Below, one piece after another: positions 34,850 through 44,838 of a stretch of DNA of 64,000 nt; the first letter of the stretch is position 1, and the number at the start of each line of letters is the position of its first letter. This DNA is from Tepidibacter mesophilus (lineage in GTDB: Bacteria; Bacillota; Clostridia; Peptostreptococcales; Peptostreptococcaceae). Made by a program: the position numbers and the translations under genes. Below the pieces are notes generated by a model. It saw only the letters and a program-made list of their open reading frames with translations, was not told the origin of the DNA and did not search any database. The stretch spans positions 1 through 64,000 of the forward strand of contig NZ_BDQY01000014.1 in the NCBI RefSeq assembly GCF_002724055.1, written 5' to 3'.

Positions 34850-36832
34850 ATGAATTTTAATAAGATAAGCGTAAGGTTGATTTCTGTTTCTGCACTATTA
34901 ATATTGATTCCTATGATGCTAGTTGGATATTTTTCATATGATAAAGCAGCTCAAATAATTAGTCAAAGCGAGCTTAGTAAGAGTGAAACATCTATAAGAC
35001 AATTGAATGATAACCTAAACTTAGAGATAGACAACAAGTACAAGATATTTCAAGGATTAGATCAATCAGTTAGAAAAACTAATGATGAGGATATATTAGA
35101 GTTATTTAAAGAGTTTAGTCAAAACAATAAAGATATTTTACTTGTTTATATAGGACAATCAGATAAAACCATGAGGACTTATCCTGAAGTTGAATTTCCT
35201 GAGGGATATGATCCAACTGAAAGAGGATGGTATATAGAAGCTATGTCTAGTGATAAGCTTGTTTGGTCAAAGACTTATGTAGATGCAGTTACAAACAAAA
35301 ACGTAATAACATTATCTGTGAAATTATATGATGAGAATAATAATATAAAAGGAGTTCTAGCTGTAGATATACTACTTGATAGTATAGGGGAGTTAACAAA
35401 AAGTATAGATTTAGGAGAGGGTACAGATATTATAATAGGAGACCATGAAGGCAAAATAGCATTTTATAAAGATGAATCTAAGATTGGAACTGATTTAAAG
35501 CAGACGGTATGGGGAAAACAAATATATGAGAATAAAAATGGAAGTATAGAATATGAAGCAAAAGACGACAAAGAAATATTTAAAGGTAAAAAATACATAA
35601 CATTTGACAACAATGATACTATAGGATGGCAGATAATAAGTGTATTTGATAAAGGAATAATAGAAAATGAGACTCGTTCTATTTATGAAATATCACTAAT
35701 AGTGGGGATAATAACAACTATAGTATCTATTATAATAAGTATATACATATCATTTGGTATAACTAAACCCATAAATAAAATAGTAAAAAGCATGGATGAG
35801 GTTGGAAAAGGGAATTTTACTATAAAAAATAAACTGAAAACTAAAACAGAAATAAAATTAATATCACAAGGTCTTAATAATATGATAGAAAAAATAAAAA
35901 ATCTAGTAATAAACGTTGAAGATATATCGAAAAGTACACACAGTATATCTTCAGATTTAGTAGACATATCTTCAACCACGGCAACGTCTATAAATGAAGT
36001 AGCTCAAGCTATAGAAGAAATAGCAACAGGAGCAACTTCACAAGCTAGTGAAACTGATGAATCACTATCAAAAATGAAGAAGCTTGGAGACTTTATAGAC
36101 CAGGTATCTAATGTAGCTGAAGATATGGCTGTTGATTCGGATAAAGTAAAAAATTTCAATGAAATGGGTATTCAAACTATATTATTGTTAAAAAATAAGA
36201 ATGTAGATACATTAAATATAGTTAAAAGTATTGAAAATCAGTTTAAAGAGCAGATATCAAAATCTATGCAAATAAATAATATAAGTGAAACCATAACTCA
36301 AATAGCAGAACAGACAAATCTATTAGCTTTAAATGCAACAATAGAGGCAGCTAGAGCGGGAGAACATGGTAGAGGATTTGCAGTGGTAGCTCAAGAGGTT
36401 AAAAAGCTAGCAGAAGCTACTACTCAGCAAGTAAAAGAGATTGCAGAAATAGTAAACAATATCCAAGTAGAGACTAATGAGACAAGTAAGATTATGAGTG
36501 AAGCATCATATATAATTAATGAGCAGAATGAAGTTGTAGAAAAAACAGAAAAATTATTTAAGGATATAGATGATATTACTTATGGAATGATAGAAAAAAC
36601 TATTGATATAAAAGATATGTTGAAAAATATAAATGTAAGTAAAGTAGAATTCGTAGATTCTATGGAAAAAATAGCATATGTAACAGAAGAGACAGCAGCA
36701 TCTACTCAGCAAGTATCTGCATATGCTGAACAACAAGTAAGAGATATAGAAAAATTGAACAATTTAGCTAAAAGTCTTAATTCAAGCATTGATGAATTGA
36801 CGAGCAATATACAAGAATTCAAGATAAGGTAA
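34850..36832 (+). CDS. methyl-accepting chemotaxis protein, dCache_1 sensor
   Basis: This is a 660-residue chemoreceptor with a strong AGGGGGAGG site. Membrane helices lie at about residues 10-30 and 282-302. The extracellular part between them carries the dCache_1 pattern ([20 protein letters not shown], then [17 protein letters not shown] strands and [10 protein letters not shown]), which often binds amino acids. A HAMP domain ([20 protein letters not shown]) and the signalling hairpin [20 protein letters not shown] follow. It is only distantly like the two tandem receptors at 11352-15558. It is flanked by terminators, so it is a single-gene unit. Confidence 0.92.
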   Translation: MNFNKISVRLISVSALLILIPMMLVGYFSYDKAAQIISQSELSKSETSIRQLNDNLNLEIDNKYKIFQGLDQSVRKTNDEDILELFKEFSQNNKDILLVYIGQSDKTMRTYPEVEFPEGYDPTERGWYIEAMSSDKLVWSKTYVDAVTNKNVITLSVKLYDENNNIKGVLAVDILLDSIGELTKSIDLGEGTDIIIGDHEGKIAFYKDESKIGTDLKQTVWGKQIYENKNGSIEYEAKDDKEIFKGKKYITFDNNDTIGWQIISVFDKGIIENETRSIYEISLIVGIITTIVSIIISIYISFGITKPINKIVKSMDEVGKGNFTIKNKLKTKTEIKLISQGLNNMIEKIKNLVINVEDISKSTHSISSDLVDISSTTATSINEVAQAIEEIATGATSQASETDESLSKMKKLGDFIDQVSNVAEDMAVDSDKVKNFNEMGIQTILLLKNKNVDTLNIVKSIENQFKEQISKSMQINNISETITQIAEQTNLLALNATIEAARAGEHGRGFAVVAQEVKKLAEATTQQVKEIAEIVNNIQVETNETSKIMSEASYIINEQNEVVEKTEKLFKDIDDITYGMIEKTIDIKDMLKNINVSKVEFVDSMEKIAYVTEETAASTQQVSAYAEQQVRDIEKLNNLAKSLNSSIDELTSNIQEFKIR

Positions 36833-36836
36833 AAAT

Positions 36837-36876
36837 AAAAGTCATGTTATTATTAAAAGTAATAACATGACTTTTT
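36837..36876. terminator. intrinsic terminator after the chemoreceptor
   Basis: The arms aaaagtcatgttatta (36837-36852) and taataacatgactttt (36860-36875) form a perfect 16-bp stem. T-runs flank both ends, so it works on both strands. Confidence 0.9.
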
Positions 36877-36948
36877 AAGTATTTGCAAATAATAATATAT
36901 ATGATATAAACTACATATAGCATTGTTAATTAAAGAGGAGTGAATAAA

Positions 36949-37275
36949 ATGGACATTATAGGAATAGAAGAAATACAGGCTTACGAAAACATATATCAAT
37001 ACAAAATATTTAAGTATGATGATATAATAGAACTAGGAAACGAAGAAAAATTTATATGTGATTTGAAATTTATACAATTAAATATAAACCCTTTGTATAA
37101 GGATAGAGGAATTGATGAAAGTGTAGGATATGCTGTCGTTGAGAATTTATCTGAAAATATAGAAATATCACACTATAGTTTCGAAAAAAAGATAAAAAAT
37201 TTCATAATGCAAGAAATTCCTTTAATAAATATGAAAGAAACGTCTATAAATGTAATTTTCAGTCTAAATAAATAA
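36949..37275 (+). CDS. hypothetical protein (108 aa)
   Basis: The frame opens with GTG 36940, but the AAGAGGAG site fits ATG 36949 (MDIIGIEEIQAYENIYQYKI). It is a small soluble protein with alternating strands and acidic patches. It has one Cys and no membrane segment. The family is not recognised. It lies 60 nt before the Spo0E-like gene on the same strand. Confidence 0.6.
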   Translation: MDIIGIEEIQAYENIYQYKIFKYDDIIELGNEEKFICDLKFIQLNINPLYKDRGIDESVGYAVVENLSENIEISHYSFEKKIKNFIMQEIPLINMKETSINVIFSLNK

Positions 37276-37335
37276 AATGAAATTTGTTGATTTTTACTTC
37301 ATCATAGTGTAAATTTATAAAGGGGGGCGGGTTAT

Positions 37336-37512
37336 ATGCAAAATATTAACGATTTACAGATTAATATAGAGGTAATGAGGGGAAAACTCAATAAATTGAT
37401 AGAGAACAACAATTTTAAACTTGTTAATAAAGAAATAATAGATTTAAGTCAAGAATTAGATGTTTTATTAGATAATTATGTTAAAATGAAGAAAGATAGT
37501 ATATTATCATGA
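37336..37512 (+). CDS. Spo0E-like aspartyl-phosphate phosphatase (58 aa)
   Basis: The frame from ATG 37336 to TGA 37512 encodes 58 residues after a strong AAGGGGGGCGGG site. The sequence has two predicted helices, IEVMRGKLNKLIENN and EIIDLSQELDVLLDNYVK. The second carries the Spo0E-family S-x-x-x-D signature (SQELD, residues 38-42). Such peptides remove the phosphate from the sporulation master regulator Spo0A and so delay sporulation. The short length is normal for the family. Confidence 0.8.
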   Translation: MQNINDLQINIEVMRGKLNKLIENNNFKLVNKEIIDLSQELDVLLDNYVKMKKDSILS

Positions 37513-37550
37513 AATAAACTAAAGCATTATATATTTACATATAAAACTTA

Positions 37551-37599
37551 AAAGTCCTATTTATAGATATATGGTTGATATTTATAAATAGGACTTTCA
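37551..37599. terminator. bidirectional terminator-like hairpin
   Basis: The arms aaagtcctatttata (37551-37565) and tataaataggacttt (37583-37597) form a perfect 15-bp stem with a 17-nt loop. It lies between the Spo0E-like gene and the flavoprotein gene. The T-tail is short. Confidence 0.75.
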
Positions 37600-37647
37600 A
37601 TTTGGGAATTTTTAAATAATAAAAACATATAAGAAAGGATAATAAAT

Positions 37648-39246
37648 ATGATAAGGATATCAAATATAAAGATGGATATAGATGAGGATATAAAAAATAT
37701 TGAACAAAAAATATTAAAAAAATTAAGAATAAGAGAAGAAGAATTAATAGAATATACAATATTTAAAGAGTCAATAGATGCTAGAAAAAGAGGAAAAATA
37801 AACTTTATATATACAGTAGATGTTAACGTTAAACAGGAAAATAATATATTAAAAAAGATAAAAAGCAACGATGTTAGATTGAGCCCACAGTTACAGTATA
37901 ATGATGTGAAAATGGGAAACAAAGAGTTAGGAGAAAGACCTGTGATTATAGGAATGGGACCTGCTGGACTATTCGCTTCATTAGTACTTGCCCAAAGAGG
38001 TTATAATCCTATAGTTTTAGAAAGGGGAATGGATGTTGATAAAAGAACAAAAGATGTAAACTTATTTTGGAGAACAGGAAAAATAAATGAAGATTCTAAT
38101 GTTCAATTTGGAGAAGGAGGAGCAGGTACTTTTTCAGACGGTAAATTGACTACAAGAATAAAAGATTTGAGATGTAGAAAGGTTCTTGAAGAATTAGTTA
38201 TATCGGGAGCACCAGATGAAATACTATACTCTCATAAACCCCATGTTGGAACTGATATATTAAAGGAAGTTGTAAAAAATATGAGGCAAAGAATAATAGA
38301 ACTTGGTGGAGAAGTTAGATTTGATTCTAAGGTTACAGATATTAAAGTTGAAAATGACTCAATAGTTAGCGTTGAGGTAAATAATGAATATATAATAGAT
38401 ACTAGTATAATTATACTAGCAATAGGTCATAGTGCTAGAGATACTTATGAGATGTTAAATAATAGAAATGTAAAAATAATCCAGAAACCATTTGCTATAG
38501 GTGCAAGAATTGAACATCCCCAAGTAATGATAAATAAATCTCAGTATAAAGAGTTTTATGATCATCCAAGACTGGGAGCAGCTGATTATAGACTTATTTA
38601 CCATACAGAAAAAGGAAGAACTACATACACATTTTGTATGTGTCCTGGAGGAAGCGTTATAGCATCATCGTCATCTAAAGGAGAACTTGTTACAAATGGA
38701 ATGAGTGAACATTCAAGAAATAAGGAAAATGCAAATAGCGCTCTTTTAGTAAATGTAGGCCCCGAAGATTTTGAGAGTGATCATCCGCTAGAAGGTGTTT
38801 ACTTCCAGCAAAAATATGAAAGGTTAGCATTTGAATTAGGAGGAAAAAACTACAAAGCACCAGTTCAACTAGTGGGCGATTTTTTAAATGATACAAAATC
38901 CACTCAAATTAAAAGTGTAAAACCTTCATATAAGCCGGGATATACTCTTACAGACCTAAGAATGTGCCTTCCAAATTTCGTAGTTGAAGCAATGAAAGAA
39001 GGTTTGGTAAATCTTGATAAGAAACTAGATGGGTTTGCACTTAATGATGCAGTACTTACAGGGGTTGAAACGAGATCATCATCTCCTATAAGAATAGTAA
39101 GAGATGAATACGGATTTGAATCTGTAAATATATCTGGACTTTATCCTGCGGGAGAAGGCGCTGGATATGCTGGAGGAATAGTATCTGCTGCGGTTGATGG
39201 AATAAAAGTAGCTGAGAGTATAATAAATAAATATAGAAAAATTTAA
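37648..39246 (+). CDS. FAD-dependent dehydrogenase, COG2509 family
   Basis: This is a 532-residue flavoprotein with ATG 37648 after AGAAAGGAT. The N-terminal 95 residues are a conserved substrate-like domain. The FAD Rossmann loop is VIIGMGPAGLFASLVLAQRG at about residue 98. The family patterns VQFGEGGAGTFSDGKLTTRI and the C-terminal SGLYPAGEGAGYAGGIVSAA, which contacts FAD, are both intact. Members of this family lack a settled biochemical role. It appears to be transcribed alone. The length is normal. Confidence 0.85.
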   Translation: MIRISNIKMDIDEDIKNIEQKILKKLRIREEELIEYTIFKESIDARKRGKINFIYTVDVNVKQENNILKKIKSNDVRLSPQLQYNDVKMGNKELGERPVIIGMGPAGLFASLVLAQRGYNPIVLERGMDVDKRTKDVNLFWRTGKINEDSNVQFGEGGAGTFSDGKLTTRIKDLRCRKVLEELVISGAPDEILYSHKPHVGTDILKEVVKNMRQRIIELGGEVRFDSKVTDIKVENDSIVSVEVNNEYIIDTSIIILAIGHSARDTYEMLNNRNVKIIQKPFAIGARIEHPQVMINKSQYKEFYDHPRLGAADYRLIYHTEKGRTTYTFCMCPGGSVIASSSSKGELVTNGMSEHSRNKENANSALLVNVGPEDFESDHPLEGVYFQQKYERLAFELGGKNYKAPVQLVGDFLNDTKSTQIKSVKPSYKPGYTLTDLRMCLPNFVVEAMKEGLVNLDKKLDGFALNDAVLTGVETRSSSPIRIVRDEYGFESVNISGLYPAGEGAGYAGGIVSAAVDGIKVAESIINKYRKI

Positions 39247-39253
39247 TATGAAA

Positions 39254-39299
39254 TTAACAATTTTAATAAAAAATTAATATTTTTAACATAAACTTAACA
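39254..39299 (+). promoter_or_regulatory. PhoP-like box array upstream of the phosphate transporter
   Basis: TTAACA or TTAATA hexamers occur at 39254, 39263, 39274, 39283 and 39294, that is at 9-11-nt intervals on one strand. This fits the direct-repeat pattern of Gram-positive PhoP binding sites (TT-A-A/C-A every 11 nt). A -10 (TACAAT, 39320-39325) follows, and the -35 position lacks a good hexamer, as expected for an activator-dependent promoter. It suggests induction by phosphate shortage. Confidence 0.55.
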
Positions 39300-39370
39300 T
39301 TCCTCTTGTTGAAATTTGATACAATTAGACAGTAAAAAAACAAAGATTACAGATTCAAGGAGGACTAATA

Positions 39371-40999
39371 ATGGCTATAAATATAGCATTAGGTATACTA
39401 GGTGGATTAGGTTTATTTTTGTATGGAATGAATTTAATGGGAGAAGGTCTTCAAAAAGCAGCTGGAGAAAAGTTAAAGAAAATAATAGAAATGTTAACTA
39501 GTAACAGATTTATGGGAGTATTAGTTGGGGTTTTTGTTACAGCTATTATCCAAAGTAGTAGTGCAACAACTGTTATGGTAGTTGGATTTGTTAATGCAGG
39601 TATAATGCAATTAAGTCAAGCTATAGGAGTTATAATGGGAGCAAATATTGGTACTACTGTAACAGCGCAGCTTGTATCATTTGAGTTAACACAGTTAGCA
39701 CCTGCTGCGGTTGGTATAGGTATGGTTATATATTTATTTGCATCTAAAGAAAAGAATAAACAATTAGCTGAAATATTAATAGGGTTTGGTATATTATTTA
39801 TAGGTATGGACTTTATGAAGGAAGCTGTTAAACCTTTAAGAGAGTTCCCAGCTTTTAGAGAAATGCTAGTTGGATTTGGAAGCAACACATTTTTAGGAAT
39901 TTTTATGGGATTTGGTATGACTGTTATACTTCAAAGTAGTAGTGCCGCGATGGGTATATTATTAGCACTTTCATCAGAAGGATTATTGCCACTATCATCT
40001 GCACTTCCTATATTATATGGTCAAAATATAGGAACTTGCGTAACTGCTATATTATCGAGTATAGGAGCAACAAAGAATGCTAAAAGAGCAGCTATTATGC
40101 ATTTGACTTTTAATATATTAGGTACACTAATATTCGCAATTATATTAAGTAAACCAACAATTGCACTTGTAACTAAAATGAATGCAACGGATGTGACAAG
40201 ACAAATAGCAAATGTACATACATTATTTAATATCGTAAATGTTATAATTTTATTCCCATTTGCTCCATTTATAGTTAAATTAGCTATGAGGTTATTACCT
40301 GAGACGGAAGATGAAAATAATAATAAGGTGACTAAATATTTAGATAGTAGAATACTTGAAACACCATCTATAGCACTCGCAAATACTATAAGAGAATGTC
40401 TACACATGGGTAATATAACTAAAAAATCTTTAGAAAATGCTATGAATGGATTCTTTAATTGGTCAAAAGAAGAAGCTAAAAAAACATTTGAAAAAGAGAA
40501 AAAGATAAATACTCTACAAAGAGAAATTATAGACTACTTAGTTAAACTATCCAATAAAGCAATATCTGGAGAAAATAGAGAAATCGTAGATGGTTTATTT
40601 AATACTGTACATGATATTGAAAGAGTAGGCGACCATGCAGACAATATTGCAGAGCTGGTTGTTGAAGCTATAGAAAAGGATATACCTTTTTCTAAGGATG
40701 CTATAGGTGAGCTAAAAGCTATGTTTGACAAGGTTATGGAAGTTTATAAAAATTCATTAAAATGCATGAAGAACAATGATATAGACTTAGCCTTTAAAAT
40801 AATAAAAATGGAAGAACAAATAGATATAATGGAAAGAACATGCAGAACAACTCATATAAATAGATTAAATAAAAGCTTATGCAACCCAGAAAGTGGTATA
40901 ATGTTCTTAGAAATAATAAGCAATATGGAGAGAATAGGGGATCACTCGTCTAATATAGCAAGGGCTGTAGTAGATGCACAAACTGTAAAACAATATTAA
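39371..40999 (+). CDS. Na/Pi cotransporter with PhoU-like domain
   Basis: This is a 542-residue transporter with ATG 39371 after AAGGAGGA. The N-terminal 310 residues are membrane helices with the two inverted repeats of the NptA/Na-Pi family, each carrying a signature (AIIQSSSATTVMVVG and VILQSSSAAMGILLA). The C-terminal 200 residues are a cytoplasmic PhoU-like helical domain (VHDIERVGDHADNIAELVVE, then EIISNMERIGDHSSNIARAV). It imports phosphate with sodium. A PhoP-like box array upstream supports control by phosphate. Confidence 0.92.
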   Translation: MAINIALGILGGLGLFLYGMNLMGEGLQKAAGEKLKKIIEMLTSNRFMGVLVGVFVTAIIQSSSATTVMVVGFVNAGIMQLSQAIGVIMGANIGTTVTAQLVSFELTQLAPAAVGIGMVIYLFASKEKNKQLAEILIGFGILFIGMDFMKEAVKPLREFPAFREMLVGFGSNTFLGIFMGFGMTVILQSSSAAMGILLALSSEGLLPLSSALPILYGQNIGTCVTAILSSIGATKNAKRAAIMHLTFNILGTLIFAIILSKPTIALVTKMNATDVTRQIANVHTLFNIVNVIILFPFAPFIVKLAMRLLPETEDENNNKVTKYLDSRILETPSIALANTIRECLHMGNITKKSLENAMNGFFNWSKEEAKKTFEKEKKINTLQREIIDYLVKLSNKAISGENREIVDGLFNTVHDIERVGDHADNIAELVVEAIEKDIPFSKDAIGELKAMFDKVMEVYKNSLKCMKNNDIDLAFKIIKMEEQIDIMERTCRTTHINRLNKSLCNPESGIMFLEIISNMERIGDHSSNIARAVVDAQTVKQY

Positions 41000-41016
41000 T
41001 GCACAATAATTAATGG

Positions 41017-41054
41017 AAAATGACGTAAATTGAAATCAATTTGCGTCATTTTTT
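41017..41054 (+). terminator. intrinsic terminator of the phosphate transporter
   Basis: The arms aaaatgacgtaaattg (41017-41032) and caatttgcgtcatttt (41037-41052) pair over 16 positions with one G-T, followed by more T. Confidence 0.92.
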
Positions 41055-41120
41055 AGTATATAATTAATTATCTGAAATCTAAAAGTTCTAAAACTCATCA
41101 TCTTAAGTATAGAGATAAAA

Positions 41121-41186
41121 ACTTAACAGCTTATGGATTAGTTTACCCACAGGATAAACGCAACTAAAAATTCATCTGAATTAAGT
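41121..41186 (+). promoter_or_regulatory. structured leader upstream of the nitrilase-family gene
   Basis: The segment can fold as a long imperfect hairpin: acttaa/ttaagt, cag/ctg, atgga/ttcat and ttagtt/aactaa pair in order around the loop region tacccacaggataaacgc. On the minus strand it contains gaaacttaattcagatg, identical over 17 nt to plus-strand 33089-33105 in the SEC-C gene leader. It ends 55 nt before the start codon. It may be a control RNA; no known riboswitch class was recognised. Confidence 0.45.
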
Positions 41187-41241
41187 TTCGTTTTATATAC
41201 ATAATAAGTATTTTATAGTTAAAAATAAGGGAGGAATATTT

Positions 41242-42075
41242 ATGTCTAAAAAGTTTAAAATAGCTTTATGTCAGACTATGGTAAAGGATGATAAGAATTA
41301 CAATTTGAATAAAGCCTTAGAATTCATAGAAGAGGCAGCTATCAATGGTGCAAATATTATTTCTTTAGGCGAGATGTTTATGTGTCCTTATAGAAATAAT
41401 GCATTTAAAGAATATGCTGAAGAAGAGGAGAGTAGTAATACTTTAAAATCTATATCCCATATAGCCAAAAAACATAATGTATATGTAGTTGCAGGGTCTA
41501 TTCCTGAAAAAGAAGAGGATAGATACTATAATACGTCATATGTTATAGGTAAAGACGGAAATATTATAACAAAGCATAGAAAAATACATTTATTCGATAT
41601 AGATATAAAAGGTGGAGTCTATATGAAGGAATCTGATACATTCTCTTCTGGAGAAGATATAACTATATTTGATACAGAATATTGTAAAGTTGGTATTGCT
41701 ATATGCTACGATATGAGGTTTCCAGAAATATTTAGAATTATGGTACAAAATGATGTGAAGCTTGTAATAGTTCCAGCAGCCTTTAACAATGTTACAGGAC
41801 CTGCTCATTGGGATATTATAATAAGAAATAGAGCTGTAGACAATCAAGTATATTTTGCTGCTGTAAGTCCTGCTAGAAATTATGACGAGACTTATCTAGC
41901 TTATGGTCATAGCAGTATTTGTAATCCGTTTGGAGAAATTATAGGGCAATTAAATGAAAATGAGGACATATTGTATTCTGACATAGATTTAGAGTTTTTA
42001 GACAAGGTAAGAGAGCAATTACCTCTTTTAAAACACAGAAGATTGGACATATATGATATTAAAACAAAAAAATAA
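41242..42075 (+). CDS. carbon-nitrogen hydrolase, omega-amidase type
   Basis: This is a 277-residue cytoplasmic enzyme of the nitrilase superfamily, ATG 41242 after AGGGAGGA. The Glu-Lys-Cys catalytic triad is complete: Glu44 (LGEMFMCPYR), Lys114 (KHRKIHLFD) and Cys155 (GIAICYDMRFPE). The pattern around Lys and Cys is closest to Nit2-type omega-amidases, which remove ammonia from 2-oxoglutaramate and 2-oxosuccinamate. Other amide substrates are possible. The gene stands alone behind a structured leader. Confidence 0.88.
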   Translation: MSKKFKIALCQTMVKDDKNYNLNKALEFIEEAAINGANIISLGEMFMCPYRNNAFKEYAEEEESSNTLKSISHIAKKHNVYVVAGSIPEKEEDRYYNTSYVIGKDGNIITKHRKIHLFDIDIKGGVYMKESDTFSSGEDITIFDTEYCKVGIAICYDMRFPEIFRIMVQNDVKLVIVPAAFNNVTGPAHWDIIIRNRAVDNQVYFAAVSPARNYDETYLAYGHSSICNPFGEIIGQLNENEDILYSDIDLEFLDKVREQLPLLKHRRLDIYDIKTKK

Positions 42076-42165
42076 AATAAAATATAAATTATATTAGAAA
42101 TTTTTGTGAAATTAATATATAATTATAATGTAATTTGAATTAATATTTACGAAGGGAGCACCAAA

Positions 42166-43518
42166 ATGAAAAAAATAAGCTTTGGCTATAATAATGCACT
42201 TGATTTTATAAGACAAGAAGAAATCGATTTTATGCAGCCTAGTATAAAAATGGCTCATAATCTGTTACACAGTAAAAAAGGACCTGGAAATGATTTTTTA
42301 GGGTGGGTAGATCTTCCTGATAATTACGATAAAGAAGAATTTGATAGAATAAAAAAAGCTGCAAATAGAATAAAAGAAAATTCAGAAGTATTAATAGTAA
42401 TAGGAATAGGTGGTTCTTATTTAGGATCTAGAGCTGCTATAGAGATGTTAGGCCATTCTTTTAGAAATAACTTAAATAAGGAAGATAGAGAGTATCCTGA
42501 AATATACTTTGTAGGAAACAATATAAGTTCTACATATATAATGGATTTAATGGATGTTATAAAGGATAAAGATATATCTGTAAATGTTATATCAAAATCA
42601 GGTACTACTACAGAACCAGCTATAAGTTTTAGAATATTCAAGGAATACTTAGAAAATAAATATGGAAAAGAAGAGGCTAAAAAAAGAATATTTGCAACAA
42701 CTGATGCTAAAAAAGGAGCATTAAGACAACTTGCACAAAATGAAGGATACGAAACTTTTGTGATTTCTGATGATATTGGTGGACGATTCTCTGTATTGAC
42801 AGCAGTAGGTCTTTTACCAATAGCTACAGCTGGAATTAATATAGACGAGATTATGAAGGGTGCAAATGATGCTCGTATTGATTATGACAATGAAAATTTA
42901 TCGGATAATCATTGTTATCAATATGCTGCTGTTAGAAATGTTCTTCATAGAAAAGGAAAGAATATAGAACTTATGGTAAACTATGAACCTGCACTTCACT
43001 TTATAGGTGAATGGTGGAAGCAGCTTTATGGAGAAAGTGAAGGAAAAGATCAAAAGGGGATATTCCCAGCTTCAGTTGATTTTTCAACAGATTTACATTC
43101 TATGGGACAATACGTACAAGATGGAAGAAGAGATTTATTTGAAACAGTATTTAATGTAGAAACTCCAAGAAGAGAATCTATTATAAAAGAAGATGATAAG
43201 GATTTAGATGGACTTAACTATTTATCAGGAAAAACTATAGACTTTGTAAATAAAAAGGCTTTTGAAGGAACTGTACTTGCTCATGTTGATGGAAATGTTC
43301 CTAACTTAGTAATAAATATACCTAAGCTTGATGAATATAATTATGGATACTTAGTGTACTTTTTTGAAAAAGCGTGCGCTATAAGTGGATATATATTAGG
43401 AGTTAATCCTTTTGATCAACCAGGAGTTGAAGCTTATAAGAAAAATATGTTCGCACTTTTAGGCAAGCCTGGATACGAAAAAGAAAAACAGGAACTTGAA
43501 AAAAGATTAAATAAATAA
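42166..43518 (+). CDS. pgi: glucose-6-phosphate isomerase
   Basis: This is a 450-residue glycolytic enzyme interconverting glucose-6-phosphate and fructose-6-phosphate in the cytoplasm. ATG 42166 follows GAAGGGAG. The family signatures are present: [51 protein letters not shown] (active-site Arg region), and the C-terminal [14 protein letters not shown] (base Lys region). The length is usual for the shorter Firmicute form. It lies just upstream of the N-acetylglucosamine operon, whose end product is fructose-6-phosphate. Confidence 0.97.
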   Translation: MKKISFGYNNALDFIRQEEIDFMQPSIKMAHNLLHSKKGPGNDFLGWVDLPDNYDKEEFDRIKKAANRIKENSEVLIVIGIGGSYLGSRAAIEMLGHSFRNNLNKEDREYPEIYFVGNNISSTYIMDLMDVIKDKDISVNVISKSGTTTEPAISFRIFKEYLENKYGKEEAKKRIFATTDAKKGALRQLAQNEGYETFVISDDIGGRFSVLTAVGLLPIATAGINIDEIMKGANDARIDYDNENLSDNHCYQYAAVRNVLHRKGKNIELMVNYEPALHFIGEWWKQLYGESEGKDQKGIFPASVDFSTDLHSMGQYVQDGRRDLFETVFNVETPRRESIIKEDDKDLDGLNYLSGKTIDFVNKKAFEGTVLAHVDGNVPNLVINIPKLDEYNYGYLVYFFEKACAISGYILGVNPFDQPGVEAYKKNMFALLGKPGYEKEKQELEKRLNK

Positions 43519-43550
43519 AAAAAGTAGAAGAATTTTTCTTCTGCTTTTTT
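43519..43550 (+). terminator. intrinsic terminator of pgi
   Basis: The stem agtagaag/cttctgct, with one G-T pair, is flanked by A-run and T-run and directly follows the stop codon. Confidence 0.88.
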
Positions 43551-43552
43551 AG

Positions 43553-43814
43553 ATTCTTTTATTATAGATATTACGAGCAATAATATCTATATAATTTTCT
43601 AAGTTCCTAGAGGTATAAGCTATTATTGGAATTATTAAAAACCATATAGTAATTTTAAAATTTTATCTCAATAAGAGTATTAAAAATAATATATAAATTA
43701 GTTTCGGTTTTTTTAGAAAAATATGCATTATACTAATTTATTAAGAAAATACTAAATAAAATCAAAAACATAATTTTACATGAAATTGGATATAGACAAA
43801 AAATTCATTATATA
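43553..43814 (+). other. AT-rich gene-free stretch
   Basis: No gene or known RNA was seen here. The only clear structure is an 11-bp perfect hairpin, tatagatatta (43563-43573) and taatatctata (43581-43591), with a 7-nt loop. It may be a second, weaker terminator of pgi or a protein site. Confidence 0.4.
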
Positions 43815-43844
43815 TTGACAACTGTTTTCCTTGTATGCTATCAT
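43815..43844 (+). promoter_or_regulatory. promoter of the GlcNAc operon
   Basis: A perfect -35 TTGACA (43815-43820) and a -10 TATCAT (43839-43844) are separated by 18 nt. The transcript would start near 43851 and include the RAT and terminator at 43881-43952. Confidence 0.7.
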
Positions 43845-43880
43845 TAGATTAATAAAATTAAAAATTAAATGATAAATTTA

Positions 43881-43952
43881 GTGCGTTACTGTTGAACAGG
43901 CGTAAACTTATGTGTACAAGAACTCTTGTATATATAAGTTTACGCCTTTTTT
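43881..43952 (+). promoter_or_regulatory. ribonucleic antiterminator (RAT) and overlapping terminator
   Basis: The RAT-like segment gtgcgttactgttgaacagg with cgtaaac (43881-43907) matches the GlcT-type target known from Bacillus ptsG (gttactg...caggc). It overlaps the 5' arm of a terminator whose stem pairs aggcgtaaacttat (43898-43911) with ataagtttacgcct (43934-43947), with an inner tgtacaag/cttgtata stem and a final run of six T. Binding of the antiterminator to the RAT would block the terminator. It lies 30 nt before the antiterminator gene itself, so control is autogenous. Confidence 0.88.
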
Positions 43953-43982
43953 GTTTCCAAATTTTAGATAGGAGGGTTGGAT

Positions 43983-44822
43983 TTGGATAAGAAAAATTTT
44001 AGAGTATTAAAGCTTTTAAATAACAATATAATTCTAGCTTTTGACATTGATAACAAGGAGGAAGTAATACTTCTTGGAAAAGGAATAGGGTTTGGTAAAA
44101 AGGAAAATAAAAAGGCCTATATTTCAAGAGATAGTATAGAAAAATCATTCGTAACTTATGATGATAAAATGACTAATGATTATTTTAAGATTGTAAATAA
44201 CACAGATTCAAAGGTAATAGAAATAAGTGAAAAAATAATAGATATAGCAGAGAAAAAATTAGGTGATTTAAATTCTCATATACACATTCTTTTAACAGAC
44301 CATATAGGATTTGCTATTGAAAGAGTAAATTCAGGTCTTGAAATAACAAATCCATTTATAGATGAAATAAACATACTTTATCCTGAAGAATTTAAGATTG
44401 CAGGTGATGGGATAAGCCTTATAAAAGAAAATTTAGATATTGATTTAGGAGATGGAGAGGTTGGATTTATAGCTATGCACCTTCATTCGGCTAGAAAAAA
44501 TATAAATGTAAGAGAGACTGTTAAAAGTACGAGGATATTAAATGAGATAGTAAATATTATAGAGGATGGTCTTAATATAAAAGTTAAAAAAACAGATTAT
44601 GAGTATAAAAGACTTATAAATCACTTGCAAGGTGCTTTGGATAGAATAAAAAACAAAAAAACTATTAAAAATCCACTTTTGAGTAACATAAAGGAACAGT
44701 TCAAGGATTCATTTGAAATAATAGAAAAAATAAAGAAGAAGATAGAAGAAGAGTATGAAACTAAAGTATTAGAAGAAGAACTTGGTTATATGGCAATTCA
44801 TATTGAAAGACTAAAAGGTTAA
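43983..44822 (+). CDS. GlcT-type transcription antiterminator
   Basis: This is a 279-residue regulator. Two TTG codons are possible (43977 and 43983); the GGAGGG at 43971-43976 fits 43983. Residues 1-55 are the CAT RNA-binding domain (FRVLKLLNNNIILAFDIDNK, then GKGIGFGKK). Two PRD domains follow: PRD1 has DHIGFAIERV and MHLHSAR, and PRD2 has AIHIERL at the end, with the histidines that EII proteins phosphorylate. Without sugar the EII proteins inactivate it; with sugar it binds the RAT and lets the operon be read. The closest type is GlcT/LicT, with GlcNAc the likely sugar here. Confidence 0.9.
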   Translation: MDKKNFRVLKLLNNNIILAFDIDNKEEVILLGKGIGFGKKENKKAYISRDSIEKSFVTYDDKMTNDYFKIVNNTDSKVIEISEKIIDIAEKKLGDLNSHIHILLTDHIGFAIERVNSGLEITNPFIDEINILYPEEFKIAGDGISLIKENLDIDLGDGEVGFIAMHLHSARKNINVRETVKSTRILNEIVNIIEDGLNIKVKKTDYEYKRLINHLQGALDRIKNKKTIKNPLLSNIKEQFKDSFEIIEKIKKKIEEEYETKVLEEELGYMAIHIERLKG

Positions 44823-44838
44823 AAAGGGAGGAATTATA

